Positions 1 through 8,701 are shown, numbered from the stretch's first letter. The stretch is 64,000 nucleotides of DNA from Frigoribacterium sp. ACAM 257 (GCF_007954365.1 NZ_VOLO01000002.1:620001-684000), one strand, 5' to 3'. The notes: a model not told the origin generated them from the letters alone. A program made the numbers and translations.

Positions 1-150
1 GACGTCGCCGAGGAGGCGCGCCTCGCCCGTCCTGGCCTCGACGAGCGCCTGGTCGTTCACCGGCGGGCTCCCGTCGACGGCCTGGGCCGCGCGGGCCAGG
101 TCCTCGAGGTCGGCCGCGTCGAGCTCGGACGCGTCGAGAGGGGAGGTCAC
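1..150 (-). CDS. mshD: Mycothiol acetyltransferase MshD, N-terminal part (cut by window edge)
   Basis: Only the first 50 codons are present and the gene runs off the left edge. The GTG start at 150 overlaps the glnR stop as GTGA, so translation is probably coupled to glnR. The N-terminus contains [19 protein letters not shown], which fits the short N-terminal helix plus DG-x-P-x-N/S-x-Q block of MshD proteins. MshD acetylates the cysteine of the mycothiol precursor using acetyl-CoA. Pairing of mshD with glnR is common in actinobacteria and supports the call. Both GNAT domains lie outside the window, so identity rests on a short stretch and on context. Confidence 0.7.
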   Translation of the reverse strand, partial: MTSPLDASELDAADLEDLARAAQAVDGSPPVNDQALVEARTGEARLLGDV

Positions 151-827
151 CGGACGACCGCGCCCGGCTCGTCGTCGTACACGTTGAAGCGGTAGCCCAC
201 GTTCCGCACCGTGCCGATGAGCGACTCGAGGTCGCCGAGCTTGGCGCGGAGGCGGCGGACGTGCACGTCGACCGTGCGCGTGCCGCCGAAGTAGTCGTAG
301 CCCCAGACCTCGCTGAGCAGCTGCTCGCGCGTGAAGACGCGGGACGGGTGCGTGGCGAAGAAGCGCAGCAGCTCGAACTCCTTGAACGTGAGGTCGAGAG
401 GGCGACCGTGCACCTTGGCCGAGTAGCTGGCCTCGTCGATCACCACGCCGGACGCGTGGATCTTCGAGCCCGTCTGCGACTGGGCGAGGCGCCCGACGAC
501 CAGGCGGATGCGGGCGTCGACCTCGGCAGGGCCGGCGGTCTCGAGGACGACGTCGTCGGCGCCCCACTCGTGGTTGACCGCCGTGAGGCCGCCCTCGGTC
601 AGCACCAGCACGAGCGGCACGGTGACGCCGGTCGTGCGGAGGATCTTGCAGAGCGACTTCGCGCTGGCGAGGTCTACGCGGGCGTCGACGAAGATCAGGT
701 CGCTCGACGGGGCGTTGACGAGCTGGGCGGGCTCGGCCGGGATCTGCCGCGTACGGTGGCTCAGCAGGGCGAGCGCCGGGAGCACGTCGGAGGAGCCGGC
801 AGAGGTCAGGACCAACAGCTGTGCCAC
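147..827 (-). CDS. glnR: Nitrogen-metabolism response regulator GlnR (atypical OmpR family)
   Basis: 226 residues. The receiver-like domain (about 1-110) keeps the equivalent of the phospho-acceptor Asp (IFVDAR) but starts LLVLTSAG where an acidic pair is expected, and has [12 protein letters not shown] where the conserved Lys should be. This is the phosphorylation-independent receiver known for GlnR. The winged-helix domain (about 125-220) contains [31 protein letters not shown] and [10 protein letters not shown], almost identical to streptomycete GlnR. GlnR controls glutamine synthetase, ammonium uptake and other nitrogen genes. The GTG start at 827 is preferred because GGAGG lies five bases upstream and the GlnR N-terminus begins there; longer in-frame extensions look like noise. 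mshD follows with a 4-bp overlap. Confidence 0.95.
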   Translation of the reverse strand: MAQLLVLTSAGSSDVLPALALLSHRTRQIPAEPAQLVNAPSSDLIFVDARVDLASAKSLCKILRTTGVTVPLVLVLTEGGLTAVNHEWGADDVVLETAGPAEVDARIRLVVGRLAQSQTGSKIHASGVVIDEASYSAKVHGRPLDLTFKEFELLRFFATHPSRVFTREQLLSEVWGYDYFGGTRTVDVHVRRLRAKLGDLESLIGTVRNVGYRFNVYDDEPGAVVR

Positions 828-947
828 GCGAGCCTCCAGTGAATGTACTGTCGAACAGCCTAGGACAAGCGCGACGACCGCCACGACCAGCCCGGCCACC
901 CCGATGCTAGGGCAGGAGGCGCCGGTCACGAACGAGGGACGACCCCA

Positions 948-1241
948 GTGAGCACAGCACCCGACAGCACCCCGAGCCGTCTCGCGCGCCTCAAGCCGGC
1001 CACCATCGTCCCGGTCTGGCTCTTCGCCCTGGTCGCCGGCGTCGTCATCGCCCTCACGGCCACGGGCGACGACCACTGGACGTGGCTGTCGCTCGCCCTC
1101 GGCGGCTCGATCCTCCTCACCTTCGTCCTCCAGCTCGCGGCGAGCGAGAAGGACGGGCTGGTCTCGCGGACGATGTTGGCGCTGTGCGGCAGCCTCGTGC
1201 TGCTGGCCGCGGCCACGGCGGTGGTGGCGCTGACGGGCTGA
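948..1241 (+). CDS. Small membrane protein of unknown function
   Basis: 97 residues starting with GTG. After a short polar N-terminus (about 1-18) there are three hydrophobic segments at about 20-40, 48-65 and 75-95, separated by a DDHW loop and an ASEKDG loop. No catalytic motif is visible. It is divergent from glnR, with 120 bp between the starts, so a shared regulatory region is possible, but I see no specific site. Family not recognised. Confidence 0.75.
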   Translation: MSTAPDSTPSRLARLKPATIVPVWLFALVAGVVIALTATGDDHWTWLSLALGGSILLTFVLQLAASEKDGLVSRTMLALCGSLVLLAAATAVVALTG

Positions 1242-1305
1242 CGCAGGTCGTTCGACGCTGCGGGCACCGCGCCTCCTTCGCCTGTCCATCTCGTCGCCCC
1301 CCGGG

Positions 1306-1311
1306 TAGGCT
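1306..1311 (+). promoter_or_regulatory. -10 box TAGGCT, leaderless start
   Basis: TAGGCT lies six bases before ATG 1318 and there is no Shine-Dalgarno sequence. It supports the 38-residue peptide gene as real. Confidence 0.55.
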
Positions 1312-1317
1312 CGTGGC

Positions 1318-1434
1318 ATGGATTCCTTGCTCGCCCTCGAGATCTTCTACATCGGGCTCCTCGGCCTCGCGTCGCTGGCCATCGCCTTCGTCTCGGTCGT
1401 CGTGCTGGTCAAGCTGTTCAAGGGACAGCGCTAG
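1318..1434 (+). CDS. 38-residue single-pass membrane peptide
   Basis: A very short gene encoding [20 protein letters not shown] followed by more hydrophobic residues and a basic end, VKLFKGQR. One transmembrane helix (about 8-32) would leave the positive C-terminus in the cytoplasm. A leaderless promoter fits the ATG exactly, the stop is four bases before the GTG of the nitrobindin-like gene, and the reading frame has normal GC3-rich codons. This suggests a small membrane protein co-transcribed with 1439-2074. Function unknown. Confidence 0.65.
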   Translation: MDSLLALEIFYIGLLGLASLAIAFVSVVVLVKLFKGQR

Positions 1435-1438
1435 ACCC

Positions 1439-2074
1439 GTGATCGACATCCCCACCGACCTGCCGGCCGAGCTCGTCCCGCTGTCGTGGCTGATCGGCGT
1501 CTGGGAGGGCACCGGCGTCGTCGACTACAAGATCGGCGACGGCGACCCCGACGCTCCCGTCGACGGCGCGCCGCCCGCCGTGCGCCGCACGCACGAGTTC
1601 GGACAGCGCGTCAGCTTCAGCCACGACGGCGCTCCCTGGCTCAACTACAGCTCGTTCTCGTGGGAGCTCGACGACGAGCGCACCCCCCTGGCGAGCGAGA
1701 CCGGCTACTGGCGCCTCGAGCGCCCGGCCGAGGTCGGCGACCGCGGGCCCGGCATGCTGCCCGGCCAGGGCGTGGCGCCGTACTCGACGGCGCAGACCGT
1801 CGAGATCCTCCGCCGCCCCGACGACGGGTTCGGCCTCGAGGTCCAGCTCGTGCACCCGACCGGCGTCAACGAGCTCTACCTCGGCCGCGTCAAGGGCCCG
1901 CGCATCGACCTGTCGACCGACGCGGTGCTCCGGTCGAGCAACGCGAAAGAATACTCGGCGGCGACCCGCATGTACGGCCTCGTCGAGAACGACCTGCTCT
2001 GGGCCTGGGACGTCGCGGCCCTCGGCCAAGAACTGCGCACTCACGCGTCGGGTCGGCTGGCCCGCGTTGGCTGA
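1439..2074 (+). CDS. Nitrobindin-like heme protein (FABP-like beta-barrel, DUF1794 family)
   Basis: 211 residues, GTG start. The N-terminus carries WLIGVWEGTG, the GxWxGxG signature of the family. The C-terminus has LRTHASGRL, where the proximal heme histidine of nitrobindins is found. Characterised family members are cytosolic ten-stranded barrels that bind ferric heme and isomerise peroxynitrite to nitrate. The middle part includes EFGQRVSF and LNYSSFSWELD, typical of actinobacterial members. The gene starts four bases after the small membrane peptide, and its end overlaps the TTG start of ygfZ by eight bases, so the three are likely one operon. Heme binding is inferred from the motif positions. 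Confidence 0.88.
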   Translation: MIDIPTDLPAELVPLSWLIGVWEGTGVVDYKIGDGDPDAPVDGAPPAVRRTHEFGQRVSFSHDGAPWLNYSSFSWELDDERTPLASETGYWRLERPAEVGDRGPGMLPGQGVAPYSTAQTVEILRRPDDGFGLEVQLVHPTGVNELYLGRVKGPRIDLSTDAVLRSSNAKEYSAATRMYGLVENDLLWAWDVAALGQELRTHASGRLARVG

Positions 2075-3206
2075 CGCCGAGCTCCCGGTCGTCCCGCCGT
2101 TCGCCGTCCCCTCGCCGTTCTCCGCCCGTGAGGGCTTCGTCGACGACGGCACCGGCGTCGCGGCGCACTACGGCACCCCGGTCGCCGAGCAGCGCGCCCT
2201 GGCCGCCGGCACCGCGATCGTCGACCTCTCGAGCCGGGGCGTCCTGACCGTCACCGGCCCCGACCGGCTCACCTGGCTGCACTCGCTCACGAGCCAGAGC
2301 CTCACCGGCCTCGCCCCCGGCGACTCGACCGAGACGCTCCTGCTCGACGCCAACGGCCGCCTCGAGCACGCGGCGCGGGTCGTCGACGACGGCGAGACGG
2401 CCTGGCTGCTGGTCGACCTCCCCGAGGCCGAGCCCCTTCGCGCCTGGCTCGACAGGATGCGCTTCATGCTCCGTGTCGAGGTGGCCGACCGCACCTCCGA
2501 CGTCGCGACGATCGGCTCGCTCGGCGAGGTCGAGCTGCCGGTGCCCGTGCTGGCTCCGGCCGGCGTCCCCGTCGTGTGGGTCGACCCCTGGTCCGAGGTC
2601 GCCGTCGGCGGCCATTCGTACGCCGACGCCGAGGGGCACCCCGGTCGCGAGTGGACGGCCCGGGAGACGCTCGTCGCGCGCTCCGACCTCGACGCTCTCG
2701 CCGCCTCCTCGGTGCTGGCTGCCGGCACGCTCGCGCTCGAGGCCCTGCGCATCGAGGCCTGGCGTCCGCGCCTCACGACCGAGGTCGACGAGCGGAGCAT
2801 CCCGCACGAGCTCGACTGGATGCGCAGCGCGGTGCACCTCGCCAAGGGCTGCTACCGCGGCCAGGAGACCGTCGCCAAGGTGCACAACATCGGGCACCCG
2901 CCCCGGCGTCTCGTGATGCTGCACCTCGACGGCAGCGACTCGGTGCTGCCCGCGCACGGCGACCCTGTCGTGCTCGCTGCCGACACGACCCGCGAGGTCG
3001 GCCACGTCACCTCCTCGGCCGTGCACCACGAGCTCGGCCCGATCGCCCTCGCCCTGGTCAAGCGCACCACCGACGAGGCCGCGCCGCTCGCGGTCCTCTC
3101 GGCCGACGTCGTCGTCGCCGCCTCCCCGCAGACGATCGTGCCGGCCTCCGCGGGCGCCTCAGCCGGGGTGCCCCGGCTGCCGCGCCTGGGGGCCGTCCGC
3201 CGCTAG
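2067..3206 (+). CDS. ygfZ: Folate-binding YgfZ/GcvT-like protein, Fe-S cluster maintenance
   Basis: 379 residues from a TTG that overlaps the previous stop; no later start fits the conserved N-terminus better. The protein has the GcvT-like fold with the YgfZ signature KGCYRGQE at about residue 270, followed by TVAKVHNIGHPPRR. In Escherichia coli YgfZ uses tetrahydrofolate and this cysteine to support repair or assembly of certain Fe-S enzymes. Length matches the actinobacterial family. The C-terminal 40 residues are alanine-rich and less conserved. Translational coupling with the nitrobindin-like gene is suggested by the overlap. Confidence 0.9.
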   Translation: MADAELPVVPPFAVPSPFSAREGFVDDGTGVAAHYGTPVAEQRALAAGTAIVDLSSRGVLTVTGPDRLTWLHSLTSQSLTGLAPGDSTETLLLDANGRLEHAARVVDDGETAWLLVDLPEAEPLRAWLDRMRFMLRVEVADRTSDVATIGSLGEVELPVPVLAPAGVPVVWVDPWSEVAVGGHSYADAEGHPGREWTARETLVARSDLDALAASSVLAAGTLALEALRIEAWRPRLTTEVDERSIPHELDWMRSAVHLAKGCYRGQETVAKVHNIGHPPRRLVMLHLDGSDSVLPAHGDPVVLAADTTREVGHVTSSAVHHELGPIALALVKRTTDEAAPLAVLSADVVVAASPQTIVPASAGASAGVPRLPRLGAVRR

Positions 3207-3211
3207 CCGTC

Positions 3212-4306
3212 GTGGTGCGCGGGCCGGGCGCCGCCCCGACCCCTCGGGCGCTCGACGTCCGGGCCTCGGGGCGCCGCACGCTCGCGGCGCTGCCCGCGAT
3301 CGTGCAGATCGTCGTCGCGGTCACCGCGTCGTACTCGATCGCGCACTACGGTCTCGGCCACGCCGTGCCCCTCCTCGCCGTCACCATCACCATCTCGTCG
3401 CTGGGCCTCGCGCGGGACGCCCGGCCGAAGGTCGTGCTCGAGAACGCCGTCGGCATCCTGATCGGCATCGCCCTGAGCGAGGTGATGCTGCTCGTGCTCG
3501 GCAAGGGCCTCTGGCAGGTGGCCGTCGTGCTGCTGGTCGTGCTCGCCGTGGCGCGGTTCGCGTCGCCGAGCGCGGGCTTCGCCGCCGCGGCCGCGACCCA
3601 GGCGATGCTCGTCATGCTGCTGCCCGATCCGGACGGCGGCCCGTTCGTCCGCAGCATCGACGGCGCCGTCGGGGGAGCGGTCGCCCTGGCCGTCACCGCG
3701 ATCGTGCCGCGTGACCCGATCCGGCTCGTGCGCCTCGACGCCCGGATGCTCTTCGCGGAGCTCGCGGCCGCCTTCGCCGCTCTGGTGGCGGCCCTCCGCA
3801 CCGACGACGTGCGCCGGGCCGACGAGGCCCTCCGCCGCCTCCGCTCGACGCAGCCCCTGCTCGACGACTGGGCCTCGACGCTCGAGTCGGCCGTGTCGAT
3901 CTCTCGGCTGTCCCCCTTCCTCCGCTCGCGCCTACCGTACCTGCGGCAGCAGCAGGAGCTGCGGCAGGACGTCGACCTCGCCGTCCGCAACCTCCGCGTC
4001 ATCGCGCGGCGCATCGACACCGCGGTCGGCGACGGCCGCGATCGTCTGGGTCTCGCCGACGTGCTCGAGAGCACCGGACGAGCCGTGGCCGTGCTCGGCG
4101 AGTCCGTCGACGACGTGGAGCGCGTGCCGGTCGCGCGGGATGCCCTCAGCGCGGTCGCCGCACGCCTCGACCCGGCGGTCGTCGCGCCCGGGGCGCCCGT
4201 GACCGAGTCCATGGTCGTGCTGATGATGCGGCCGCTCGTGATAGACCTGCTGATGGCGACCGGTCTCGACCACGCCGAGGCCCGGCGCCGACTCGCGGAC
4301 GTCTGA
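3212..4306 (+). CDS. Aromatic acid exporter (FUSC/ArAE)-like membrane protein
   Basis: About 364 residues if the GTG at 3212 is used (3215 is also possible), five bases after ygfZ. The first 170 residues contain four to five hydrophobic helices, including SYSIAHYGLGHAVPLLAVTI and VGILIGIALSEVMLLVLG, typical of the N-terminal half of FUSC/aromatic-acid-exporter proteins. The rest is a cytoplasmic helical domain rich in Arg and Leu. Such proteins are thought to export aromatic carboxylates, but the substrate here is unknown. It converges on the methyltransferase gene, with only three bases between the stops. Confidence 0.75.
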   Translation: MVRGPGAAPTPRALDVRASGRRTLAALPAIVQIVVAVTASYSIAHYGLGHAVPLLAVTITISSLGLARDARPKVVLENAVGILIGIALSEVMLLVLGKGLWQVAVVLLVVLAVARFASPSAGFAAAAATQAMLVMLLPDPDGGPFVRSIDGAVGGAVALAVTAIVPRDPIRLVRLDARMLFAELAAAFAALVAALRTDDVRRADEALRRLRSTQPLLDDWASTLESAVSISRLSPFLRSRLPYLRQQQELRQDVDLAVRNLRVIARRIDTAVGDGRDRLGLADVLESTGRAVAVLGESVDDVERVPVARDALSAVAARLDPAVVAPGAPVTESMVVLMMRPLVIDLLMATGLDHAEARRRLADV

Positions 4307-4309
4307 CCG

Positions 4310-5086
4310 TCAGTCGAGCGGCGCCACCGCGGCCCAGGGCAGCGTGAGCTCACCGAGTCGCCAGCGCGTGCGGCCGTGCCGGACGGGCCAGCCGCCCGCC
4401 CGCAGCCCCTCGACCGTCGCGACCCAGCGCTGCACCGGCCCGTAGACCGACAGCGGCGCCGCGACGGCCCAGGCGCGGTCGAGGTCGACGAGCAGGTCGT
4501 GCACCCGCTCGCCCGCCACGTTGCGGTGGATCAACGCCTTCGGCAGGCGCTCCGCCACGATCGAGGGCAGCTCGAGCGAGGCCAGCCGCAGCGAGATCGT
4601 GAACGTGCGGGGCCCCTCCTCGTCGACGTCGACCCAGCTCGAGACGCGACCTATCTCGTCACAGGTGCCCTCGACGAGCACGCCCCCTGGCTGCAGGCGC
4701 GAGGTCATCAGCGCCCACGAGGCGGCGACCTGTGCCTCGTCGTACTGACGCAGCACGTTGAAGGCGCGGATCACGACGGGCCTGCGGCCGCCGTCGAGGG
4801 GCACCTCGAAGCCCCCGAGCCGGAAGCTGACGCCCGGCCGTGCCGAGAGCTGTGCCCGTCGCACGCGCTCGGGCTCGATCTCGATGCCCACGACCTCGAC
4901 GTCGGGGCGGGCCCGAAGGAGGCGCTGGTGCAGCTCCAGGGGAGTGGTCGCGCTCGCCCCGTACCCCAGGTCGACGACGAGCGGGTCGTCGGCTCGGCGC
5001 AGCGCCGGGTGGGCGGCGATCCACCGGTCGACCCGACGGAGGCGGTTGGTGCCGGTGGTGCCGCGGGTGACGGATCCGACGGGCAT
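4310..5086 (-). CDS. Class I SAM-dependent methyltransferase
   Basis: 258 residues. Motif I is [20 protein letters not shown] and motif II is [14 protein letters not shown], so a Rossmann-type SAM pocket is clear. An unusual Tyr replaces the second Gly-flanking residue of motif I. The rest ([20 protein letters not shown]) fits strand 5 of the fold. The substrate is not evident. The gene is transcribed divergently from gpmA with 41 bp between the starts. The sequence GAGACT lies six bases before the ATG, close to the leaderless pattern seen elsewhere here. Confidence 0.85.
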   Translation of the reverse strand: MPVGSVTRGTTGTNRLRRVDRWIAAHPALRRADDPLVVDLGYGASATTPLELHQRLLRARPDVEVVGIEIEPERVRRAQLSARPGVSFRLGGFEVPLDGGRRPVVIRAFNVLRQYDEAQVAASWALMTSRLQPGGVLVEGTCDEIGRVSSWVDVDEEGPRTFTISLRLASLELPSIVAERLPKALIHRNVAGERVHDLLVDLDRAWAVAAPLSVYGPVQRWVATVEGLRAGGWPVRHGRTRWRLGELTLPWAAVAPLD

Positions 5087-5115
5087 GCGCCAAGTCTCGC
5101 ACCGGGGCGCAGCGA

Positions 5116-5121
5116 TACGCT
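5116..5121 (+). promoter_or_regulatory. -10 box TACGCT of gpmA
   Basis: TACGCT is six bases before ATG 5128. The spacer happens to be GGAGGC, so a leaderless and a short-leader reading are both possible. Confidence 0.5.
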
Positions 5122-5127
5122 GGAGGC

Positions 5128-5883
5128 ATGACTTCGACGCTCATCCTCCTGCGACACGGCAACAGCGAATGGAACGCCAAGAACCTCTTCACGGGATGGG
5201 TCGACGTGCGGCTCACCGAGCAGGGGCGTGCCGAGGCGAAGCGCGCCGGCGAGCTGCTGCGCGAGCACGACCTGCTGCCCGACATCCTCTACACGTCTCG
5301 CCTGACGCGCGCGATCCAGACCGCCGACATCGCCCTCGACGAGGCCGACCGCCTCTGGATCGACGTGAAGCGCTCCTGGCGCCTCAACGAGCGCCACTAC
5401 GGTGCGCTCCAGGGCAAGGACAAGGCCCAGACCCTCGAGCAGTACGGCCCCGAGCAGTTCCAGACCTGGCGCCGCTCGTTCGACGTGCCGCCGCCGCCGC
5501 TCGACGACGACAGCGAGTTCTCGCAGGCGCACGACAAGCGCTACGCCGAGCTCGGCATCGACGCGCCCCGCACCGAGTCGCTCGCCCTGGTCATCGAGCG
5601 GATGATCCCCTACTGGGAGAGCGACATCACCCAGAGCCTCGCCGCCGGCGACGTCACGCTCGTGGTCGCGCACGGCAACTCGCTGCGCGCCCTGGTGAAG
5701 CACCTCGACGGCATCAGCGACGACGAGATCTCCGAGCTGAACATCCCGACGGGCATCCCGCTCGTCTACGAGCTCGACGACGAGTTCCGCCCCACCGGGC
5801 CGGCTCGCTACCTCGACCCCGAGGCCGCCGCGGCCGGAGCCGCGGCCGTCGCGAACCAGGGCAAGAAGCGCGCTGGAGCTTAG
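5128..5883 (+). CDS. gpmA: 2,3-bisphosphoglycerate-dependent phosphoglycerate mutase
   Basis: 251 residues, a full-length glycolytic enzyme interconverting 3- and 2-phosphoglycerate. The N-terminal [20 protein letters not shown] contains the phospho-histidine RHG motif. The proton-donor region [13 protein letters not shown] and the second histidine in [17 protein letters not shown] are intact. The C-terminal 30 residues are Ala-rich and variable. gpmA lies upstream of senX3-regX3 in many actinobacteria, as here. Three hairpins follow the stop. Confidence 0.97.
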   Translation: MTSTLILLRHGNSEWNAKNLFTGWVDVRLTEQGRAEAKRAGELLREHDLLPDILYTSRLTRAIQTADIALDEADRLWIDVKRSWRLNERHYGALQGKDKAQTLEQYGPEQFQTWRRSFDVPPPPLDDDSEFSQAHDKRYAELGIDAPRTESLALVIERMIPYWESDITQSLAAGDVTLVVAHGNSLRALVKHLDGISDDEISELNIPTGIPLVYELDDEFRPTGPARYLDPEAAAAGAAAVANQGKKRAGA

Positions 5884-5937
5884 GCGACGCGAAGCGTCGC
5901 GCGACGCCAGCGCCGACTCGGCTTGCCGAGTCGGCGC
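5884..5937 (+). terminator. Tandem GC-rich hairpins after gpmA
   Basis: GCGACGC-GAA-GCGTCGC (5884-5900) begins at the base after the stop. It is followed by a 13-bp perfect stem GCGCCGACTCGGC with a 2-base loop (5910-5937). There is no U-run, so if it terminates it is of the actinobacterial U-less type. Confidence 0.7.
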
Positions 5938-5955
5938 CACGGTGACGAGCACGAA

Positions 5956-5986
5956 GCCCACACCTGGCGCCGAGCGAGGTGTGGGC
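5956..5986. terminator. Hairpin before the end of the kinase gene
   Basis: GCCCACACCT and AGGTGTGGGC form a 10-bp stem with an 11-base loop. Placed between convergent genes, it may end the minus-strand kinase transcript as well as gpmA read-through. Confidence 0.55.
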
Positions 5987-5996
5987 GTCGCCTTCC

Positions 5997-6530
5997 TCAG
6001 ACGAACTGCTCGCTGATCTTCATCACGAGGGCGTCGACGTCGACCGGGGTGCTGGTGTCGACCCGCAGCACGGGCCAGTCGCCGAGCGGCGCGGCGGCCT
6101 CGGCCCACTCGGTCCACGACGCGCGGGTCGACTCGACGGTGCCGTGCGCGGGGTGACGACCGCCGGCGGCGAGCCGGTCGACGACACGCTGCAGCGCCAC
6201 CTCTGGGTCCACGTCGCACCACACCTCCAGCGTGCGCGGCGACCCTGCGCGGGCGACCCCGGCGCGGGCGAGCTCGAGGTCGCGCGGCCGGTGCCAGAAC
6301 GAGTCGACGACCACGCCGGCCTCGACCTCGGCCGCCATCGACCAGACCGTGTCCATCGCGATGGAGCCGAGCGCCTCAGGGGCGATCATCGGCCCGGCCA
6401 GGTCGGCCAGCGCCTCCTTGATCGGGTCCTTCGCGAGCAGAGGGCAGCCGAGCACGCCGGCGAGCGTGGCCGAGAGGGTGGTCTTGCCCGAGCCGGGAAG
6501 ACCGTTGACGAGGATCGCGACGGAAGCCAT
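5997..6530 (-). CDS. Small AAA-type P-loop kinase (zeta-toxin/chloramphenicol-phosphotransferase-like)
   Basis: 177 residues from ATG 6530, chosen because GAGAGG lies nine bases upstream; ATG 6539 would follow the same GAGAGG directly. Walker A is GLPGSGKTTLS near the N-terminus. It is followed by LLAKDPIKEAL, a lid-like VVDSFWHRP, and VWCDVDPEVALQRVVDR, a pattern of small-molecule kinases in the AAA_33 group. No antitoxin partner is adjacent, so a free-standing metabolic or antibiotic kinase is more likely than a toxin. Substrate unknown. Confidence 0.75.
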   Translation of the reverse strand: MASVAILVNGLPGSGKTTLSATLAGVLGCPLLAKDPIKEALADLAGPMIAPEALGSIAMDTVWSMAAEVEAGVVVDSFWHRPRDLELARAGVARAGSPRTLEVWCDVDPEVALQRVVDRLAAGGRHPAHGTVESTRASWTEWAEAAAPLGDWPVLRVDTSTPVDVDALVMKISEQFV

Positions 6531-6554
6531 GCCCACCATCCTCTCGTGCAATCC

Positions 6555-6578
6555 AGGAGGTGCCGGCCGGCACCTCCT
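6555..6578. repeat. 24-bp perfect palindrome
   Basis: AGGAGGTGCCGG followed by its exact reverse complement. It lies upstream of the kinase gene and overlaps one end of the dispersed intergenic element. Confidence 0.8.
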
Positions 6579-6654
6579 GAACTGTGCACGATTCAGGACC
6601 AAAGTCACCCGAGTCTCGCGACGCAGGACCGATCTTCCTGAATGAGGAGAGGCG
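6571..6654 (-). repeat. Dispersed intergenic element, copy 1
   Basis: Read on the minus strand this roughly 84-bp stretch aligns with 31106-31188 at about three quarters identity. Shared blocks include CTCATTCAGGAAGA, GTCCTG, TCCTG-R-ATCGTGCAC and TTCAGGA. It contains internal TCCTGA/TCAGGA inverted repeats and lies between the kinase start and the phoU stop. Confidence 0.7.
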
Positions 6655-6663
6655 AACGGCGGG

Positions 6664-7317
6664 TCAGACCTCGGGGACGACCCAGTCGCCGGTCGCCAGG
6701 TACTGGACCTTCTTGGCGATCGAGACCGCGTGGTCGGCGAAGCGCTCGTGGTAGCGCGACGCGAGGGTCGAGTCGACGGTGTCGACGGCGGCGCCCTTCC
6801 AGGTCTCGCCGAGCACCTTGTCGAAGACGCTGAGGTGCAGCTCGTCGATGCGGTCGTCGTCGTTGCGGATCTCCTCCGCGAGGCGGACGTCCTCCGTCGT
6901 GAGCAGCTCGGTCAGCTTGTGCGCGATCGCGACGTCGAGCTCGCCGAGCTCCTTGAAGGTGGGGCGCAGCGACTTCGGCACGACCTTCTCGGGGAACCGG
7001 TACCGCGCCAGCTGGGCGATGTGCTCGGACATGTCGCCCATGCGCTCGAGCGACGAGCTGATGCGCAGCGCGCTCACGACGATGCGCAGGTCGCGGGCGA
7101 CGGGGTTCTGGCGGGCCAGGATGTCGATCGCGAGCTCGTCGAGCGCGACGGCGCGCTGGTCGATCTGGTCGTCGTCGGCGATGACCTTCTCGGCCAGCGT
7201 GACGTTCGACTCGTTGAAGGCGGTGGTGGCGTTGTCGATCGAGATCGCGACGAGGCCCGCGATCTCGACGAGGCGCTCCTGCACCTCTTGCAGCTCCTGC
7301 TGGAATACCTCGCGCAT
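6664..7317 (-). CDS. phoU: Phosphate signalling complex protein PhoU
   Basis: 217 residues, all helical. It carries the two PhoU repeats with metal-binding E/D clusters: VIADDDQID in the first repeat and IRNDDDRIDELH in the second, plus LERMGDMSEHIAQLA and YHERFADHAVSIAKK. PhoU links the Pst phosphate transporter to the SenX3-type kinase and represses the Pho response when phosphate is plentiful. It is divergent from senX3, the usual arrangement in actinobacteria. The start ATG 7317 gives the conserved MREVFQQEL N-terminus. Confidence 0.96.
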   Translation of the reverse strand: MREVFQQELQEVQERLVEIAGLVAISIDNATTAFNESNVTLAEKVIADDDQIDQRAVALDELAIDILARQNPVARDLRIVVSALRISSSLERMGDMSEHIAQLARYRFPEKVVPKSLRPTFKELGELDVAIAHKLTELLTTEDVRLAEEIRNDDDRIDELHLSVFDKVLGETWKGAAVDTVDSTLASRYHERFADHAVSIAKKVQYLATGDWVVPEV

Positions 7318-7497
7318 GTGGTGATGGGACCTCTCGTGGTGTCGGGGCGGGTGTGCGCCCGTGCCGCAGACGACGTCGCCCGCACATTCCAGACGACTCT
7401 CTCGGGTGGAGGTTAACGACTGGTGCCCAGCGACTGAACAGTCACCAAAGTACAGCGGATGGGCAGGGGGCGGTCGATCCGGCCCCCGGCTGTTCAC

Positions 7498-7503
7498 TAC
7501 AGT
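7498..7503 (+). promoter_or_regulatory. -10 box TACAGT of senX3
   Basis: TACAGT ends seven bases before ATG 7511, with no Shine-Dalgarno sequence. I looked for a clear Pho box in 7318-7510 and did not find a convincing direct repeat. Confidence 0.55.
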
Positions 7504-7510
7504 CGGTCGC

Positions 7511-8701
7511 ATGGACTCCGCCTGGCTGGTGCCGGCGTCGCTGCTCTTCGGCGCCGTCGTGGGTGCGGCGATCGTGCTCGTCGTCGTGGCGGCGCAGCAC
7601 CGTGCGGCGCGCGTCGCGGCGCTCGTCGACAGCACCCTGCCCGACGGCATCGACGCGGTGCTCGACGCCCTCGAGTCCGCGGGCATGGTGGTCGATCCCT
7701 CGGGCAACGTCCTCAAGGCCTCGGCGGCGGCGACGCAGCTCGGCCTGGTGTCGGCCCAGCACCACCTCGTCCACCCCGAGATGGAGGCGATGGTCGGCCG
7801 GGTGCGCCACGAGGGCGAGCCGCAGGAGGCGCAGCTCACCCTCGCGCGCCTCCCCGGTTCCGAGGCCACCATCCAGCTCGGCGTGCGGGCGGCGGCCCTG
7901 GGCGGTCGCTACGTGCTCGTGCTCGCCGAGGACCACACCGAGGGGCGACGCCTCGACGACATGCGCCGTGACTTCGTGGCCAACATCAGCCACGAGCTCA
8001 AGACGCCGATCGGCGCCGTCGGGCTGCTCGCCGAGGCCCTCGACGCCGCGTCGGCCGACCCTGCCAGGGTGCGCCACTTCGCGGGCCGTCTCACGCAGGA
8101 GGCGGATCGCCTCGGCCGCCTGACGCAGGACATCATCGAGCTCTCCCGCCTGCAGGCCGTCGACGCGCTCGAGTCCTCGCAGACCATCGACCTCCGCTCG
8201 GTCGTCGACACTGCCGTCGACCGCAACCGCGTCGTCGCCGAGGCGCGTGCCGTCGAGCTCGTCGTCCGCGGGGGCAAGAGCGCGAAGGTGCTCGGCGACG
8301 AGGCCATGCTCGTCACGGCCGTCGACAACCTCGTCGCGAACGCCATCGCGTACTCGCCCGACGGCTCGCGGGTCGGCATCGGCCTGGCCGCGGGGGGAGA
8401 CGGCACCGTCGAGGTGGCCGTCACCGACCAGGGCTTCGGCATCCCCGAAGAAGAGCTCGAGCGCGTCTTCGAGCGCTTCTACCGCGTCGACCCGGCGCGC
8501 TCGCGGCGCACCGGCGGCACGGGCCTCGGCCTCGCCATCGTCAAGCACGTGGTGCAGAACCACGGCGGCGACGTGCGCGTCTGGTCGCAGGTCGGCAGCG
8601 GGTCGACCTTCACCGTCCGTCTGCCCCAGGTCGAGACCCGTCCTGAGACCCGCAGCGTCCCCATCCCGGTCACCACACGAGGAGACACCGATACCCGATG
8701 A
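7511..8701 (+). CDS. senX3: Phosphate-responsive sensor histidine kinase SenX3/PhoR
   Basis: 396 residues. One N-terminal membrane helix (about 8-30) is followed by a PAS-like domain, a dimerisation domain with NISHELKTPIGAVGLL (phospho-His), and an ATPase domain with VDNLVANAIAYSPDGS, DQGFGIPEEELERVFERFYR and GGTGLGLAIVKHVVQNHGG. A second membrane helix is missing, as is common when SenX3 senses through PhoU rather than an outer domain. It ends in an ATGA overlap with regX3 and is divergent from phoU. Confidence 0.95.
   Translation: MDSAWLVPASLLFGAVVGAAIVLVVVAAQHRAARVAALVDSTLPDGIDAVLDALESAGMVVDPSGNVLKASAAATQLGLVSAQHHLVHPEMEAMVGRVRHEGEPQEAQLTLARLPGSEATIQLGVRAAALGGRYVLVLAEDHTEGRRLDDMRRDFVANISHELKTPIGAVGLLAEALDAASADPARVRHFAGRLTQEADRLGRLTQDIIELSRLQAVDALESSQTIDLRSVVDTAVDRNRVVAEARAVELVVRGGKSAKVLGDEAMLVTAVDNLVANAIAYSPDGSRVGIGLAAGGDGTVEVAVTDQGFGIPEEELERVFERFYRVDPARSRRTGGTGLGLAIVKHVVQNHGGDVRVWSQVGSGSTFTVRLPQVETRPETRSVPIPVTTRGDTDTR

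Noticed and set aside
828..1319. N-terminal extension of glnR to 1319
   Set aside because: It overlaps the plus-strand membrane protein gene, has no GlnR counterpart, and GTG 827 has a good Shine-Dalgarno sequence.
5997..6530. Zeta-toxin of a toxin-antitoxin system
   Set aside because: The P-loop fits, but there is no epsilon-like partner gene, and the flanks are phoU and gpmA.
7318..7510. Pho box between phoU and senX3
   Set aside because: CGACTG occurs twice, but with a 14-bp period and without the heptamer pattern of known Pho boxes.
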